A DNA stretch of 57,104 nucleotides, taken from positions 1 through 57,104 of the forward strand of contig JAHLFB010000061.1 of the NCBI GenBank assembly GCA_018884025.1. The letters run 5' to 3'. Origin of the DNA: Candidatus Phocaeicola faecipullorum. Its GTDB lineage: Bacteria > Bacteroidota > Bacteroidia > Bacteroidales > Bacteroidaceae. The notes below the pieces were generated by a model that was not told the origin of the DNA, made no database searches, and was given only the letters and a program-made list of their open reading frames with translations. Both the position numbers and the translations under genes were made by a program. Positions 18,069-27,640 of the stretch are shown in pieces (the stretch's first letter is position 1; every line of letters starts with the position of its first letter).

Positions 18069-19409
18069 CTATCTCTTTCTTCTGCAATAAATGGTAATGA
18101 CAAACAGAAAAGTGACAAACTCCGCAGCCGGAACAGAAAGCCATATTCCCGAAACTCCGAACAATGAAGGCATAATCCCAAAACATGCCAAAATAAGAAT
18201 ATATCCTCGAAGTAATGTCACAGCCATGGCAGGACGGTCACGCTCCACGCTTTGAAAGTATCCAATGGAAACCATATTTATTCCGAAAAATATAAATCCT
18301 GAAGCAAACAGTGGAAGACCGCCAACTGCAATATAATATGCAGGGCATGTAGAATCTATGAACATTGACACAATCTGCGGAGAAAATACCTCTGTCAGAA
18401 TAATAACTACGGCACCAAAACCTATGGCAGAGAAAAGAGCCAGTCTGAAAGCGTGATTTACCCTGACGTTGTTTCCCTGACCGAAATTATAACTCAGAAT
18501 AGGCTGCGCCGACTGTGCTATGGCATTATATACCATAAAGATTATCGGGAAAAAATAACATGCTATACTGTATGCAGCCACTCCATCCTCGCCGGTATAA
18601 TGTATAAATACATAGTTGCCAACAAACATCATGGTAGCAATCGCACCCTCACACAGGAATGTAGATAAGCCCAAACGACACATATACCCGACGTTTCTGG
18701 CAGTAAGCATCATACTCTTACGGCTGAGTTTCACCCTGACCATATGTATCACATGCTTTCTGTCGATAAGATAAACCAGTATCATAGCTGCACCCACTAT
18801 ATATCCAAGGCTCGTTGCAAGTGCTGCTCCGAACATTCCCCAATCAAATACAAAAATAAATACATAGTCGAGCACTATGTTGATAACAGCCGGTATGATA
18901 TTACAGAACATGGCATAGTTGGGCGAGCCGTCCAGACGGACAAAGAACATTCCGGAACTGAGCATCGCACTGAACACCAGGAACGGAATAAACCAGTTCA
19001 TATACTCCACAGCCAAAGGCAAAAGCCGTTGCGAACTGCCAAGAAGCAATGCCACCTTTTCCAAATTCAGCATTATCAGCAGTGCATATAGTATGAGCAG
19101 CAGCGATGATACCACCACAGCCTGCGTCACGTTTATACGTGCCACCTTAATCTTACCGTGCGACAAATGTATAGACGCAACCACAGAAGCACCTATACCA
19201 AACATCAGAGCCACACCGGTATTTATCAAAAACAACGGAGCTGTAATATTCACCGCCGCCAGTGCGTCACTGCCTATACCCTTTCCCACAAAAATTCCGT
19301 CGGTTATGATAAATATGGCTGAGAACACCATTCCCATCACCGTAGGTATCAGAAGTTTTACGAACAAATTCGATACGTCCATCTTTCCAAAATCTATACT
19401 ATCCTTCAT
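18069..19409 (-). CDS. MATE-family efflux transporter
   Basis: A 446-residue polytopic inner-membrane protein with about twelve hydrophobic helices and the MATE duplication: two halves each starting with motifs such as LFVKLLIPTVMGMVFSA and RLGLSTFLCEGA. MATE proteins export cationic drugs or other compounds using Na+ or H+ gradients. Features such as IAQSAQPILSYNFGQGN match the family. TAACTTTG (19430-19437, minus strand) fits a -7 element 20 bp upstream of the start codon. The substrate is unknown. Downstream lies a Crp/Fnr regulator. Confidence 0.92.
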   Translation of the reverse strand: MKDSIDFGKMDVSNLFVKLLIPTVMGMVFSAIFIITDGIFVGKGIGSDALAAVNITAPLFLINTGVALMFGIGASVVASIHLSHGKIKVARINVTQAVVVSSLLLILYALLIMLNLEKVALLLGSSQRLLPLAVEYMNWFIPFLVFSAMLSSGMFFVRLDGSPNYAMFCNIIPAVINIVLDYVFIFVFDWGMFGAALATSLGYIVGAAMILVYLIDRKHVIHMVRVKLSRKSMMLTARNVGYMCRLGLSTFLCEGAIATMMFVGNYVFIHYTGEDGVAAYSIACYFFPIIFMVYNAIAQSAQPILSYNFGQGNNVRVNHAFRLALFSAIGFGAVVIILTEVFSPQIVSMFIDSTCPAYYIAVGGLPLFASGFIFFGINMVSIGYFQSVERDRPAMAVTLLRGYILILACFGIMPSLFGVSGIWLSVPAAEFVTFLFVITIYCRRKR

Positions 19410-19464
19410 ACTTTAATTTTTTCAGGGCGCAAAGTTAGGCGAAAGACTTCTCCTAAAAATTAAC

Positions 19465-19508
19465 ATATGATAAAAACATATTTGTCTATCATATTTTTAT
19501 TACTTTTG
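19465..19508 (+). promoter_or_regulatory. 8-bp inverted repeat and -7 element before the esterase gene
   Basis: ATATGATA (19465-19472) and TATCATAT (19487-19494) are perfectly complementary around 14 nt. TACTTTTG (19501-19508) fits the -7 consensus for the plus-strand esterase gene; a TTTG at 19481-19484 is spaced only 16 bp away, short for a -33. The dyad sits between the divergent MATE and esterase promoters and could be an operator. Confidence 0.4.
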
Positions 19509-19545
19509 TGTTTTACAGAAAACTCTTTAATATAAATTTTTAGCC

Positions 19546-21531
19546 ATGAAGAACATCTTTAAAATCAAATTGTTCCTTTTATTTCTATTTTGGGGCACAT
19601 CAATTGCCATTGCATCAGAGTTGGACGTTGTCCGTTCAGATTGGAAAGGTCATACAAGGTATGATTTTAAGTTCAACGACCGTCAAACCACAATAGTCTT
19701 ACCACACAAAGCCGCTGAAGGAAAACCTTGGATATGGCGTCCTGCTTTTTTCGGAGCTTTTTCATGGGTTGATGAAGCTCTTCTTGAAAAAGGATACCAT
19801 ATAGCATATTACGACGTTACACACCTTTACAGCAGTCCGCGGGCTGTGAAATTAGGGACTGAATTTTATAATGCCATGTGCGAACATTTCCAGCTGTCGG
19901 ATAAAGTAACACTCGAAGGGTTCAGCCGTGGAGGATATTTCACCTTCAACTGGGCAGCCGCCAATCCTGACAAAGTAGCATGTATATATGTTGATGCCCC
20001 TGTTTGTGACATTACAAGCTGGCCTGGAAGAAAAAGGACAAATTTATGGAATGATTTTCTAAAAGAATGGGATGTAAAAGACGAAGACGTAACAACCAAT
20101 TTCCGCGGTAATGCACTCCAATTAATAGACAAACTGATAGAAGCTAAAATTCCTATAATAGGAGTTTGTGGTAACAGTGACAAAACAGTCCCATACAAAG
20201 ATAACTTTAAGAAGGTAGCTGAGAACTACCAACAGAAGGGAGGTATTGTAGAAACCATAATAAAACCGGGAATAGATCATCATCCCCACAGTTTAGAAAA
20301 TCCTGAAGCTATAATAGATTTCATAGTCAGATATCAAAAGGGATATACTGACAAACAACATATCAATTTCAGACACAATCTTACAAACTCATTCCATAAA
20401 TTCATAAAAGAGAAAAAAGGATGTGTAGCATTTTTAGGTGGTTCAATTACAGAAATGAGGGGTTGGAGACAACAAGTTCAAGAAGACCTACATCAACGTT
20501 TCCCCCATACAGAATTCACATTCATTGATGCAGGTATAGGCTCAACCGGTTCTGTTCTACACTCTTTCAGAATGACACAGGATGTATTTGAAAAAGGAAC
20601 TCCAGACCTAATGTTTGTAGAAGCCGCAGTAAACGACTTTACCAATACTCCTGACCATGTACAGCAATTACGTGGAATGGAAGGCATAATACGTCATGCA
20701 CGTATGGCCAATCCATATATGGATATTGTAATGCTACATTTCACCTGCGACGGTTTTATCGGTTATTTCAATAAAGGAATAATTCCTGATGTAATAATGA
20801 ATCACGAAAGAGTGGCTAATTATTATTCTGTTACATCAGTAAATCTTGCCCAGGAAATAAGCGAACGCATGGATTCCGGAGATTTCAATTGGAAAACATT
20901 CGGAGGCACTCATCCATCGTGGTTCGGACATAAATTTTATACAGCAAGTATCAACAGAGTTTTTGACAACAGTACACTACCGATAAATGAATACAAACCT
21001 TCAATATATGTATTACCACAAAACCCTATTGACAAGAATTCATATTTTCCAGGTCAATTCTTAGATATTAAATCAGCCAAAAAGCTGAAAGGTTTCAAGA
21101 TTGTTGAAAACTGGCAACCGGAAAATCCACAGGGTAAAACGAGAAAAGGATTCTGCAATGTACCAATGCTTGTAGGACTTAATGAAGGATGTTCATTCGA
21201 ATTGAATTTCACAGGACGTACGATAGGATATTTCGGCGTTTGCGGTCCTGATGCAGGCATAATTTCTTACAGCATAGATAGGGAAAAATACAAAGAGATA
21301 AACACATATACCCAATGGAGTAAACAGCTTTATATTCCATGGCTGTATATCTTGGCAGATAATCTATCCGAAGGTAATCATACATTAAAAGTAAAAATGA
21401 AAAAAGGAAAAGGAAGTGCATGCCATATACGAAATTTTACCGTACTCGGCAAAGACAACATATATGGGAAGGTAAACCTTATGAAAAATCAGGAAAACAA
21501 ATCTTACTATTTTGAAGATTATAAAAAATAG
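19546..21531 (+). CDS. Secreted two-domain esterase: alpha/beta hydrolase plus SGNH hydrolase
   Basis: A 661-residue exported protein (signal peptide about 1-24). The first half (about 25-275) is an alpha/beta hydrolase with nucleophile elbow EGFSRGGYF (Ser about 127), acidic region CGNSDKTVPY and histidine region GIDHHPHSLENP. The second half begins at about residue 294 with an SGNH/GDSL fold: block I AFLGGSITEMRGW, the asparagine block EAAVNDF, and the catalytic pair in GGTHPSWFGHKFY. A C-terminal beta-rich region follows. Both catalytic sets look intact, suggesting two esterase activities, for example removal of acetyl and other acyl groups from glycans. It is monocistronic, ended by a clear terminator. 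Confidence 0.85.
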   Translation: MKNIFKIKLFLLFLFWGTSIAIASELDVVRSDWKGHTRYDFKFNDRQTTIVLPHKAAEGKPWIWRPAFFGAFSWVDEALLEKGYHIAYYDVTHLYSSPRAVKLGTEFYNAMCEHFQLSDKVTLEGFSRGGYFTFNWAAANPDKVACIYVDAPVCDITSWPGRKRTNLWNDFLKEWDVKDEDVTTNFRGNALQLIDKLIEAKIPIIGVCGNSDKTVPYKDNFKKVAENYQQKGGIVETIIKPGIDHHPHSLENPEAIIDFIVRYQKGYTDKQHINFRHNLTNSFHKFIKEKKGCVAFLGGSITEMRGWRQQVQEDLHQRFPHTEFTFIDAGIGSTGSVLHSFRMTQDVFEKGTPDLMFVEAAVNDFTNTPDHVQQLRGMEGIIRHARMANPYMDIVMLHFTCDGFIGYFNKGIIPDVIMNHERVANYYSVTSVNLAQEISERMDSGDFNWKTFGGTHPSWFGHKFYTASINRVFDNSTLPINEYKPSIYVLPQNPIDKNSYFPGQFLDIKSAKKLKGFKIVENWQPENPQGKTRKGFCNVPMLVGLNEGCSFELNFTGRTIGYFGVCGPDAGIISYSIDREKYKEINTYTQWSKQLYIPWLYILADNLSEGNHTLKVKMKKGKGSACHIRNFTVLGKDNIYGKVNLMKNQENKSYYFEDYKK

Positions 21532-21586
21532 CAATCATACAGAATCGTACTTTGTAAGCATTTTTTGACTGCCTTACGAATAATAT

Positions 21587-21628
21587 AAAAGTTGGTTTTC
21601 ATATTATACATTGAAAACCACTTTTTTT
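21587..21628 (+). terminator. Intrinsic terminator after the esterase gene
   Basis: AAAAGTTGGTTTTCA and TGAAAACCACTTTT pair over 14 bp with one bulged T around a 10-nt loop, and the stem runs into seven T residues. It ends the esterase transcript, and the -7 element of the menaquinone operon follows directly. Confidence 0.85.
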
Positions 21629-21630
21629 AT

Positions 21631-21638
21631 TAACTTTG
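21631..21638 (+). promoter_or_regulatory. -7 element of the menaquinone operon
   Basis: TAACTTTG is an exact TAnnTTTG match 24 bp before the first gene. The -33 position falls inside the terminator hairpin just upstream (TTG at 611-613 of the 21-kb region is spaced 17 bp), so the terminator and promoter are fused. Confidence 0.55.
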
Positions 21639-21662
21639 CATTCGGATAAAAACTGAAAGAAT

Positions 21663-22088
21663 ATGCAAGACAGCGAAAACATGGCCAATGCTATTCCCAA
21701 TCTGAAAGGTTCTATGGGAGAACATCTTGGTATAGAGTTTACCAGTATGGAAGAAGGGAAAGTTACAGCCATTATGCCTGTTGACCACCGCACATGCCAA
21801 CCTTTCGGCATACTGAACGGAGGAGCCTCACTTGCTCTGGCGGAAATAATGGCAGGCCACGGTTCTGTGCCGCTATGCTCACCCAATGAAATGCCGTGCG
21901 GCATTCAGGTAAGCGCAAACCATGTAGGAATGGTTAAAGTGGAAAAAGGAGCATATGTTAAAGCCACCGGCACATTGATACACCGCGGAAGGACAACACA
22001 CATATGGAACATAGACATAACAACCCCAGAAGGGAAACTGGTCTCCACAGCAAGAATAGTTAATCAAATAGTGAAAAAACGGATATGA
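21663..22088 (+). CDS. menI: Hotdog-fold thioesterase, probable DHNA-CoA hydrolase
   Basis: A 141-residue PaaI/4HBT-type hotdog thioesterase. The family core is GILNGGASLALAEIMAG, with the catalytic acid in that helix, and the beta strands CGIQVSANHVG and YVKATGTLIHRGRTTHIW. As first gene of the menaquinone operon and overlapping menF by 4 nt (ATGA), it most likely hydrolyses 1,4-dihydroxy-2-naphthoyl-CoA to the free acid. Assignment to menI rests on family plus position. Confidence 0.85.
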   Translation: MQDSENMANAIPNLKGSMGEHLGIEFTSMEEGKVTAIMPVDHRTCQPFGILNGGASLALAEIMAGHGSVPLCSPNEMPCGIQVSANHVGMVKVEKGAYVKATGTLIHRGRTTHIWNIDITTPEGKLVSTARIVNQIVKKRI

Positions 22089-23206
22089 ACAAACCTGATT
22101 CACAAATACATAAACTTATTGACAGAATGACTTGCAGCGACAGGTCGTTCGCCATTTATCGCCTTCCGTGGACTGATATACCAATTTTAGTAATGCAGGA
22201 CGGAGGAGAAAACCACATATTTACAAACTTGAAGGAGCTCAATGGACAAAAGGGATTCGTCGTATCACCATTCCATTTTACAGATGAGCATCCGGGAGTA
22301 ATAATCAGACCGGACATTACAGCTTCCGGCTGGGAAGAAATAGAAGAAAAAATATCAAGTGTGGTCATCGATGAACAGCTTTCCGGTTATTCACCATCAT
22401 CGGTAACACCACAAACTGAATCTGATCTGAAAAAATCATATATCGAAACTTTCTCCAGATTTATAAGTCCACTGAAAAGCAAGACATTCAGCAAACTTGT
22501 ACTTTCCCGAAACGCAGAACACGTGCTAAAAGACGATTTTTCACCTTTGGAAGCTTTCATCACAGCATGCAACAGTTACCCACGCATGATGATTTCGCTG
22601 TCGCACACACCTGTAAGCGGAACATGGATAGGCAGCACCCCTGAAATAATCCTAAGCGGTGAAGGTAGCACATGGAATACCGTGGCATTGGCAGGCACAA
22701 TGCCAATGCAGGGCGAAGTTATGCCTACCGAATGGCACAAGAAAGAACAAGACGAACAGGCTTTCGTAAGCGAATACATAAACAAGGTCATAAAGAAATT
22801 CAGCAGCAAGATTTCCGTCAAAGGACCATATACGGCACGTGCCGGACAACTGGTACACCTGAGAACAGACTTCCAGTTCGGACTGAAAAAGACTTCCGAA
22901 CTTGGCAATCTGCTTGATGCCCTGCATCCAACTCCCGCCGTTTGCGGACTTCCCAAAGATAAGGCATACGATTTCATAATCGAAAACGAAGGTTACGACA
23001 GGAAATACTATTCCGGAATTATAGGATGGCTAGACCCGGACGGACATACCACGCTTTATGTAAATCTTCGCTGTCTGAACGTAAACGGCAATTACGCAAC
23101 TTTATACGCCGGAGGAGGAATCCTTCCTTCATCAGATGCCAACTCGGAATGGGAAGAGACACAGCATAAGATGAAGACCATGCGTAAATGTTTGGAAAAT
23201 TCTTAA
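22085..23206 (+). CDS. menF: Isochorismate synthase
   Basis: A 373-residue chorismate-binding enzyme that isomerises chorismate to isochorismate, the entry to menaquinone synthesis. C-terminal chorismate-binding motifs are clear: FSKLVLSRNA, GSTPEIILS, ALAGTMPMQG, LHPTPAVCGLPKDKAYDFI, YSGIIGWLD and LYAGGGILPSSDANSEWEET. The N-terminal part is shorter than in Escherichia coli MenF, as is common in Bacteroidetes. The start codon overlaps the menI stop as ATGA, showing translational coupling. menD follows after 29 nt of AT-rich spacer. Confidence 0.94.
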   Translation: MNKPDSQIHKLIDRMTCSDRSFAIYRLPWTDIPILVMQDGGENHIFTNLKELNGQKGFVVSPFHFTDEHPGVIIRPDITASGWEEIEEKISSVVIDEQLSGYSPSSVTPQTESDLKKSYIETFSRFISPLKSKTFSKLVLSRNAEHVLKDDFSPLEAFITACNSYPRMMISLSHTPVSGTWIGSTPEIILSGEGSTWNTVALAGTMPMQGEVMPTEWHKKEQDEQAFVSEYINKVIKKFSSKISVKGPYTARAGQLVHLRTDFQFGLKKTSELGNLLDALHPTPAVCGLPKDKAYDFIIENEGYDRKYYSGIIGWLDPDGHTTLYVNLRCLNVNGNYATLYAGGGILPSSDANSEWEETQHKMKTMRKCLENS

Positions 23207-23235
23207 TTTTTAATTCTTAATTATTAATTACCAAA

Positions 23236-24900
23236 GTGTACACCGACAAAAAAAGCATACTACAACTGGCTGCCCTGCTTAAAGCACATGGGATAAGGAA
23301 GATAGTACTTTGCCCCGGTAGCCGCAACATACCTATTGTGCAGACACTTGCCAATATATCAGAGTTCACTTGCTATCCAGTAACCGATGAACGCAGTGCA
23401 GGATTCTTTGCACTCGGACTTGCCCTCCACGGAGGAAGCCCGGCAGCTATCTGTTGTACTTCGGGTACAGCCCTGCTGAACATTCATCCGGCAGTGGCAG
23501 AAGCTTTCTATCAGCAAGTTCCGCTGGTAGTAATATCTGCCGACCGCCCCGGAGCATGGATAGGACAGATGGACGGTCAGACACTGCCTCAACCGGGAGT
23601 ATTCGGAAGTCTGGTAAAGAAATCAGTCAATCTGCCGGAAGTAAATACCGACGAGGACGAATGGTATTGCAACCGCCTGATAAACGAGGCTCTTCTTGAA
23701 CTTAACCATCACGGAAAAGGTCCTGTTCACATCAATGTACCTGTAAGCGACCCTTTCTTCCTGCTTCCGGTGAACGAACTGCCAAATGCAAGAGTTATCA
23801 CCCGCTATCAGGGACTTAGCGTTTATGACAAGGACTACGAACCGCTTATCGAACGTCTGAACAAATATCAGCGTAGAATGATGGTAGTTGGACAGATGAA
23901 CCTGATTTATCTGTTCGACAAAAAATATACCAAACTGCTATACAAGCACTTCGCATGGTTCTCCGAGAATATAAGCAACCGCACTATACCGGGACTGCCA
24001 ATCAAGAACATAGAACCGCTTCTCTGCTCGATGGACTTCGAAGCACAGAAGAAGATGCGTCCGGAACTGCTCATCACATACGGAGGACATATCATATCAA
24101 AGCGTCTGAAGAAATTCCTTCGTCGCCATCCGCCTGTAGAGCACTGGCATGTATCGGCCGACGGTGAAGTGATGGACCTATACGGTTCTCTGACTACAAT
24201 AATCGAAATGGACCCGTTTGAGTTCCTCGAAAAGATTTCATCGCGCATGGAAAACCGTACTCCGGAATATCCGCGCCAGTGGGAAGCCCTGTCGAAAGCC
24301 ATACCACAGACAGAATTTGAATATTCAGAAATGAGTGCCATAGGAAAGGTTATAACCGGACTACCTGCACCATGTTCACTGCATCTTGCCAACAGCTCGG
24401 CAGTGAGATACGCACAACTTTTCGATGTTCCTCAGGATGTAGAGATTCTCTCAAACAGAGGAACGAACGGTATAGAAGGCTCACTGTCAACAGCCATAGG
24501 CTATGCCACAGCATCGGACAAACTGAACTTCATCATCATTGGCGACCTGAGTTTCTTCTACGATATGAATGCCCTCTGGAACAATAACTACGGTTCAAAC
24601 ATACGCATACTCCTTCTAAACAACAGCGGTGGAGAGATTTTCCACGCACTACCAGGACTGGAACTACACGAGAATGCCCGCCGATTTGTAACAGCCACAC
24701 ACACTGCATCGGCAAAGGCATGGGCTGAGGACCGTGGACTGGAATATCTGTCGGCTCATAACGAAGAAGAATTGAACAGCGCCACAGCACGTTTCCTTGA
24801 ACCGTCTGTAACAAACCGTCCTATGCTGCTCGAAGTATTTACAGAGAAAGAAAAGGACATAGAACTGCTTAAAAAGTATTATCATAATCTGAAAAAATAA
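23236..24900 (+). CDS. menD: SEPHCHC synthase (MenD)
   Basis: A 554-residue thiamine-diphosphate enzyme that joins 2-oxoglutarate to isochorismate with loss of CO2 to form SEPHCHC. Visible features are the N-terminal [13 protein letters not shown], the glutamate-bearing [33 protein letters not shown], and the ThDP-binding [16 protein letters not shown]. The start is a GTG at 23236 ([11 protein letters not shown]); this matches the usual N-terminus of the family, whereas the next in-frame ATG would cost far too much. It overlaps nothing; menB begins 7 nt after its stop. Confidence 0.96.
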   Translation: MYTDKKSILQLAALLKAHGIRKIVLCPGSRNIPIVQTLANISEFTCYPVTDERSAGFFALGLALHGGSPAAICCTSGTALLNIHPAVAEAFYQQVPLVVISADRPGAWIGQMDGQTLPQPGVFGSLVKKSVNLPEVNTDEDEWYCNRLINEALLELNHHGKGPVHINVPVSDPFFLLPVNELPNARVITRYQGLSVYDKDYEPLIERLNKYQRRMMVVGQMNLIYLFDKKYTKLLYKHFAWFSENISNRTIPGLPIKNIEPLLCSMDFEAQKKMRPELLITYGGHIISKRLKKFLRRHPPVEHWHVSADGEVMDLYGSLTTIIEMDPFEFLEKISSRMENRTPEYPRQWEALSKAIPQTEFEYSEMSAIGKVITGLPAPCSLHLANSSAVRYAQLFDVPQDVEILSNRGTNGIEGSLSTAIGYATASDKLNFIIIGDLSFFYDMNALWNNNYGSNIRILLLNNSGGEIFHALPGLELHENARRFVTATHTASAKAWAEDRGLEYLSAHNEEELNSATARFLEPSVTNRPMLLEVFTEKEKDIELLKKYYHNLKK

Positions 24901-24907
24901 TTACATC

Positions 24908-25729
24908 ATGGAAAAAAGAGAATGGAAAACCATAAAGGAATATCAGGATATTCTTTTCGACTTCTATAACGGAATAGCGAAAATCACTATTAACCGTCCT
25001 CGATACAGAAACGCGTTCACTCCTACCACCACATCCGAGATAAGCGATGCCTTGCTTATCTGCCGAGAATGCCAGGACATCAATGTAGTAGTTCTTACCG
25101 GTGCAGGCGACAAGGCTTTCTGTTCAGGCGGCGACATGCACGTGAAAGGCCATGGAGGATATATCGGAACAGACGGTGTTCCACGCCTCAACGTGCTTGA
25201 CGTACAGAAGCAGATACGTTCCATTCCTAAACCTGTTATAGCGATGGTAAACGGATATGCCATCGGCGGAGGACACGTACTTCACGTGGTTTGCGATCTT
25301 ACCATAGCATCCGAAAATGCCATTTTCGGACAAACAGGTCCACGTGTTGGTAGCTTCGACGCCGGTTTCGGCTCTTCATATCTGGCTCGTATCGTAGGTC
25401 AGAAAAAGGCTCGCGAAATATGGTTCCTCTGCCGTCAGTACTCAGCACAGGAAGCCCTTGAAATGGGACTCGTGAACAAGGTTGTTCCTTTCGACCGTCT
25501 GGAAGATGAAGTTGTGGAATGGGCAGAAACAATGATGCAACACAGCCCGCTTGCACTCCGCATGATTAAGGCTGGTCTGAATGCTGAACTCGACGGTCAG
25601 GCAGGTATTCAGGAACTTGCCGGCGACGCCACAATGCTGTACTACATGACAGAAGAAGCACAGGAAGGCGGAAAAGCATTCCTTGAAAAACGTAAACCGG
25701 ACTGGAGCAAATTCCCTAAAATGCCGTAA
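24908..25729 (+). CDS. menB: 1,4-dihydroxy-2-naphthoyl-CoA synthase
   Basis: A 273-residue crotonase-fold enzyme that closes o-succinylbenzoyl-CoA to DHNA-CoA. Family features are [30 protein letters not shown], the MenB-specific [20 protein letters not shown] with its catalytic residues, and a C-terminal [14 protein letters not shown] tail typical of MenB. The 94-bp palindromic array begins 3 nt after its stop codon, separating it from menC. Confidence 0.97.
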   Translation: MEKREWKTIKEYQDILFDFYNGIAKITINRPRYRNAFTPTTTSEISDALLICRECQDINVVVLTGAGDKAFCSGGDMHVKGHGGYIGTDGVPRLNVLDVQKQIRSIPKPVIAMVNGYAIGGGHVLHVVCDLTIASENAIFGQTGPRVGSFDAGFGSSYLARIVGQKKAREIWFLCRQYSAQEALEMGLVNKVVPFDRLEDEVVEWAETMMQHSPLALRMIKAGLNAELDGQAGIQELAGDATMLYYMTEEAQEGGKAFLEKRKPDWSKFPKMP

Positions 25730-25732
25730 CAC

Positions 25733-25826
25733 TTAGCGTTACACGTTCGTGTAACGGGTGGAACACGTACGTGAAACGCGCGTAACACATTCGTGTAACG
25801 AGCATAACACGTACGTGTAACGCTTT
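25733..25826 (+). repeat. 94-bp array of four palindromic ~22-bp units (copy B)
   Basis: Same design as the array at 6706: it starts TTAGCG, contains units of 20, 22, 22 and 22 bp, and ends ACGCTTT. Cores here are ACACGTTCGTGTAAC, ACACGTACGTGAAAC, ACACATTCGTGTAAC and ACACGTACGTGTAAC. As in copy A, the three full units begin GGG, GCG and GAG, each used once but in a different order. It lies between menB and menC inside the operon, so it must be transcribed. Confidence 0.9.
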
Positions 25827-25855
25827 CTTATTCAGCACATCCTAATACATATTCT

Positions 25856-26896
25856 ATGATAAAATCAGAAATTATTCCCTACGAACTTCACTTCAAACAG
25901 CCTGCTGGTACATCACGCGGCGTATATACAACCCGCAGAGTATGGTATGTCCGACTTACAGATACAGAAACCGGTAAATCAGGAACAGGCGAATGTGCCC
26001 CGCTTCCCAATCTCAGTTGCGATGATATTCCGGATTATGAAGATGTGCTGCGATGCCATTGCCTTCAAGTAGAAAAGACCGGTTCGATAGACTATAAGAG
26101 TCTGCGACCATATCCATCAATGCTGTTCGGTCTGGAAACAGCTTTTTATCATCTTAACGCCGACAGCCTTGCTTTCTGGAATACACCGTTCTCACGTGGA
26201 GAAGAAGGTATAACCATAAACGGACTTATTTGGATGGGTAGTTTCGACGAGATGTATGCCCGTATCCGGGAAAAGATGAAAGCCGGATTCCGCTGTATAA
26301 AGCTGAAAATAGGTGCCATAGATTTCGATAAGGAATTACAGCTGATTGAATTTATCCGTAGCCATTTCGACAAGGAAGAAATAGAACTCCGTGTTGATGC
26401 CAACGGAGCTTTCAAACCGTCAGAGGCAATGTCCAAACTTGAAGCACTGAGCAAGTTCGACCTTCATTCCATAGAACAGCCCATACGTCAGGGACAATGG
26501 GACGAAATGGCAAGATTGTGCGCCTCAACTCCTCTGCCCATAGCTCTCGACGAGGAACTTATCGGTGTAAACAAAGAAAGCGAAAAGATTCGCCTTCTTG
26601 AAACTATCCGTCCACAATATATCATTCTGAAACCATCTCTGCATGGCGGAATTGCCGGTTCTGAAGAATGGATAAAACTGGCAAAGGAAAGAAACATCGG
26701 TTACTGGATAACCTCCGCACTAGAATCCAACGTCGGGCTTAATGCCATTGCACAATGGACCGCCACCCAGGAACACACCTTGCCGCAGGGACTCGGAACG
26801 GGGCTGCTGTTTACTGACAATATTGAATCTCCGCTACATATTGAAGGAGAAAAACTGTGGTTTGATGCGGAAAAGAAAGTTGATATATTATTGTAA
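25856..26896 (+). CDS. menC: o-succinylbenzoate synthase
   Basis: A 346-residue enolase-superfamily enzyme that dehydrates SHCHC to o-succinylbenzoate. The catalytic elements are the lysine pair region CIKLKIGAIDFDK, metal ligands in LRVDANGAF, HSIEQPI and ALDEEL, and the second catalytic lysine in YIILKPSLHGG. It is separated from menB by 126 nt containing the palindromic array, unlike the tight packing upstream. The DUF3791/DUF3990 cassette and then menE follow. Confidence 0.95.
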   Translation: MIKSEIIPYELHFKQPAGTSRGVYTTRRVWYVRLTDTETGKSGTGECAPLPNLSCDDIPDYEDVLRCHCLQVEKTGSIDYKSLRPYPSMLFGLETAFYHLNADSLAFWNTPFSRGEEGITINGLIWMGSFDEMYARIREKMKAGFRCIKLKIGAIDFDKELQLIEFIRSHFDKEEIELRVDANGAFKPSEAMSKLEALSKFDLHSIEQPIRQGQWDEMARLCASTPLPIALDEELIGVNKESEKIRLLETIRPQYIILKPSLHGGIAGSEEWIKLAKERNIGYWITSALESNVGLNAIAQWTATQEHTLPQGLGTGLLFTDNIESPLHIEGEKLWFDAEKKVDILL

Positions 26897-26909
26897 TTAA
26901 ATATTTTTC

Positions 26910-26940
26910 TTGCATATCACGTCAATATTTCTTACTTTTG
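26910..26940 (+). promoter_or_regulatory. Internal promoter of the DUF3791-DUF3990 cassette
   Basis: TTG (26910-26912) is followed after 20 bp by TACTTTTG (26933-26940), a full -7 match, 17 bp upstream of the ATG at 26958. It begins only 13 nt after menC stops. The cassette therefore has its own promoter and could be expressed independently of the menaquinone operon; it may also drive menE. Confidence 0.65.
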
Positions 26941-26957
26941 AGAAAATAAGTTTATAT

Positions 26958-27170
26958 ATGAAAGATAAAATTGAATATATCGTTATATGCATATCCGAGT
27001 TTGCTAAGCGACATAAACTGACTATGCAGCAATCTTTCAATTACCTAAAACAATGTAAAGGCATTGAATTTCTCAATAATGGATATGAGGTAGAACATCT
27101 GTTTTCCATAGAAGATGCCATAGACGACTTAACATTATACTGTCAAAAATACGGAGGTAATATAAGATGA
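26958..27170 (+). CDS. DUF3791-like small protein, first gene of cassette
   Basis: A 70-residue helical protein (MKDKIEYIVICISEFAKRHK...). It resembles the DUF3791 family: an N-terminal helix, then a block ending YNYLKQCKGIEF-like (here SFNYLKQCKGIEFLNNGYE) and an acidic C-terminal helix. The open frame runs further upstream to 26910, but the promoter -7 element lies within that extension, so the ATG at 26958 is preferred. The stop overlaps the next gene as ATGA. DUF3791 genes commonly precede DUF3990 genes; a role as antitoxin is inference. Confidence 0.75.
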   Translation: MKDKIEYIVICISEFAKRHKLTMQQSFNYLKQCKGIEFLNNGYEVEHLFSIEDAIDDLTLYCQKYGGNIR

Positions 27171-27640
27171 TATTGTACCACGGTTCAAACCAAGAAATAT
27201 TAACAATTGATTTATCCAAGTCACGACCACACAAAGACTTCGGACAAGGTTTTTATTTGACTGAGAATAAAGAACAGGCACAAAAGATGGCAGAGCAAAA
27301 AGTCATTCAGTATGGAGGAATACCTACAGTAAATACTTACGAATTTGACGAAGTCAATCTAAATAATCCAGCGTTAAGAATTAAAATCTTCGAAGGATAT
27401 ACACAGGAATGGGCTGAATTTATACTTGCAAACAGAAATCGGGAAAATACTGACAAGGTACATGAATATGATATTGTTATAGGACCTATAGCTGATGATA
27501 AAGTTGGAGTTCAACTATTTAGGTATATGAAAGAATACATAGATCTTCCAACATTAGTTAAAAAGCTCCAATATATCAATCTGACTGTACAATATTATTT
27601 TGGCACTGATAATGCTATTAAATTACTTAAAAAGTTATGA
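27167..27640 (+). CDS. DUF3990-family protein, ADP-ribosyltransferase-like
   Basis: A 157-residue protein. The N-terminus MILYHGSNQE places a histidine (about 5) on the first strand, and FGQGFYLTENKEQAQKMA places a tyrosine (about 30) before a helix. This H...Y arrangement is typical of ADP-ribosyltransferase-fold proteins, and I recall the DUF3990 family being grouped with that fold. YDIVIGPIADDKV forms a later conserved block; a catalytic glutamate is not obvious by eye. It overlaps both neighbours by 4 nt, so the three genes are translationally coupled. The probable role is a toxin or defence effector that modifies a cellular target; the substrate is unknown. Confidence 0.78.
   Translation: MILYHGSNQEILTIDLSKSRPHKDFGQGFYLTENKEQAQKMAEQKVIQYGGIPTVNTYEFDEVNLNNPALRIKIFEGYTQEWAEFILANRNRENTDKVHEYDIVIGPIADDKVGVQLFRYMKEYIDLPTLVKKLQYINLTVQYYFGTDNAIKLLKKL

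Noticed and set aside
22085-23206. Anthranilate or aminodeoxychorismate synthase
   Set aside because: Operon context and the lack of a glutamine amidotransferase partner favour isochorismate synthase.
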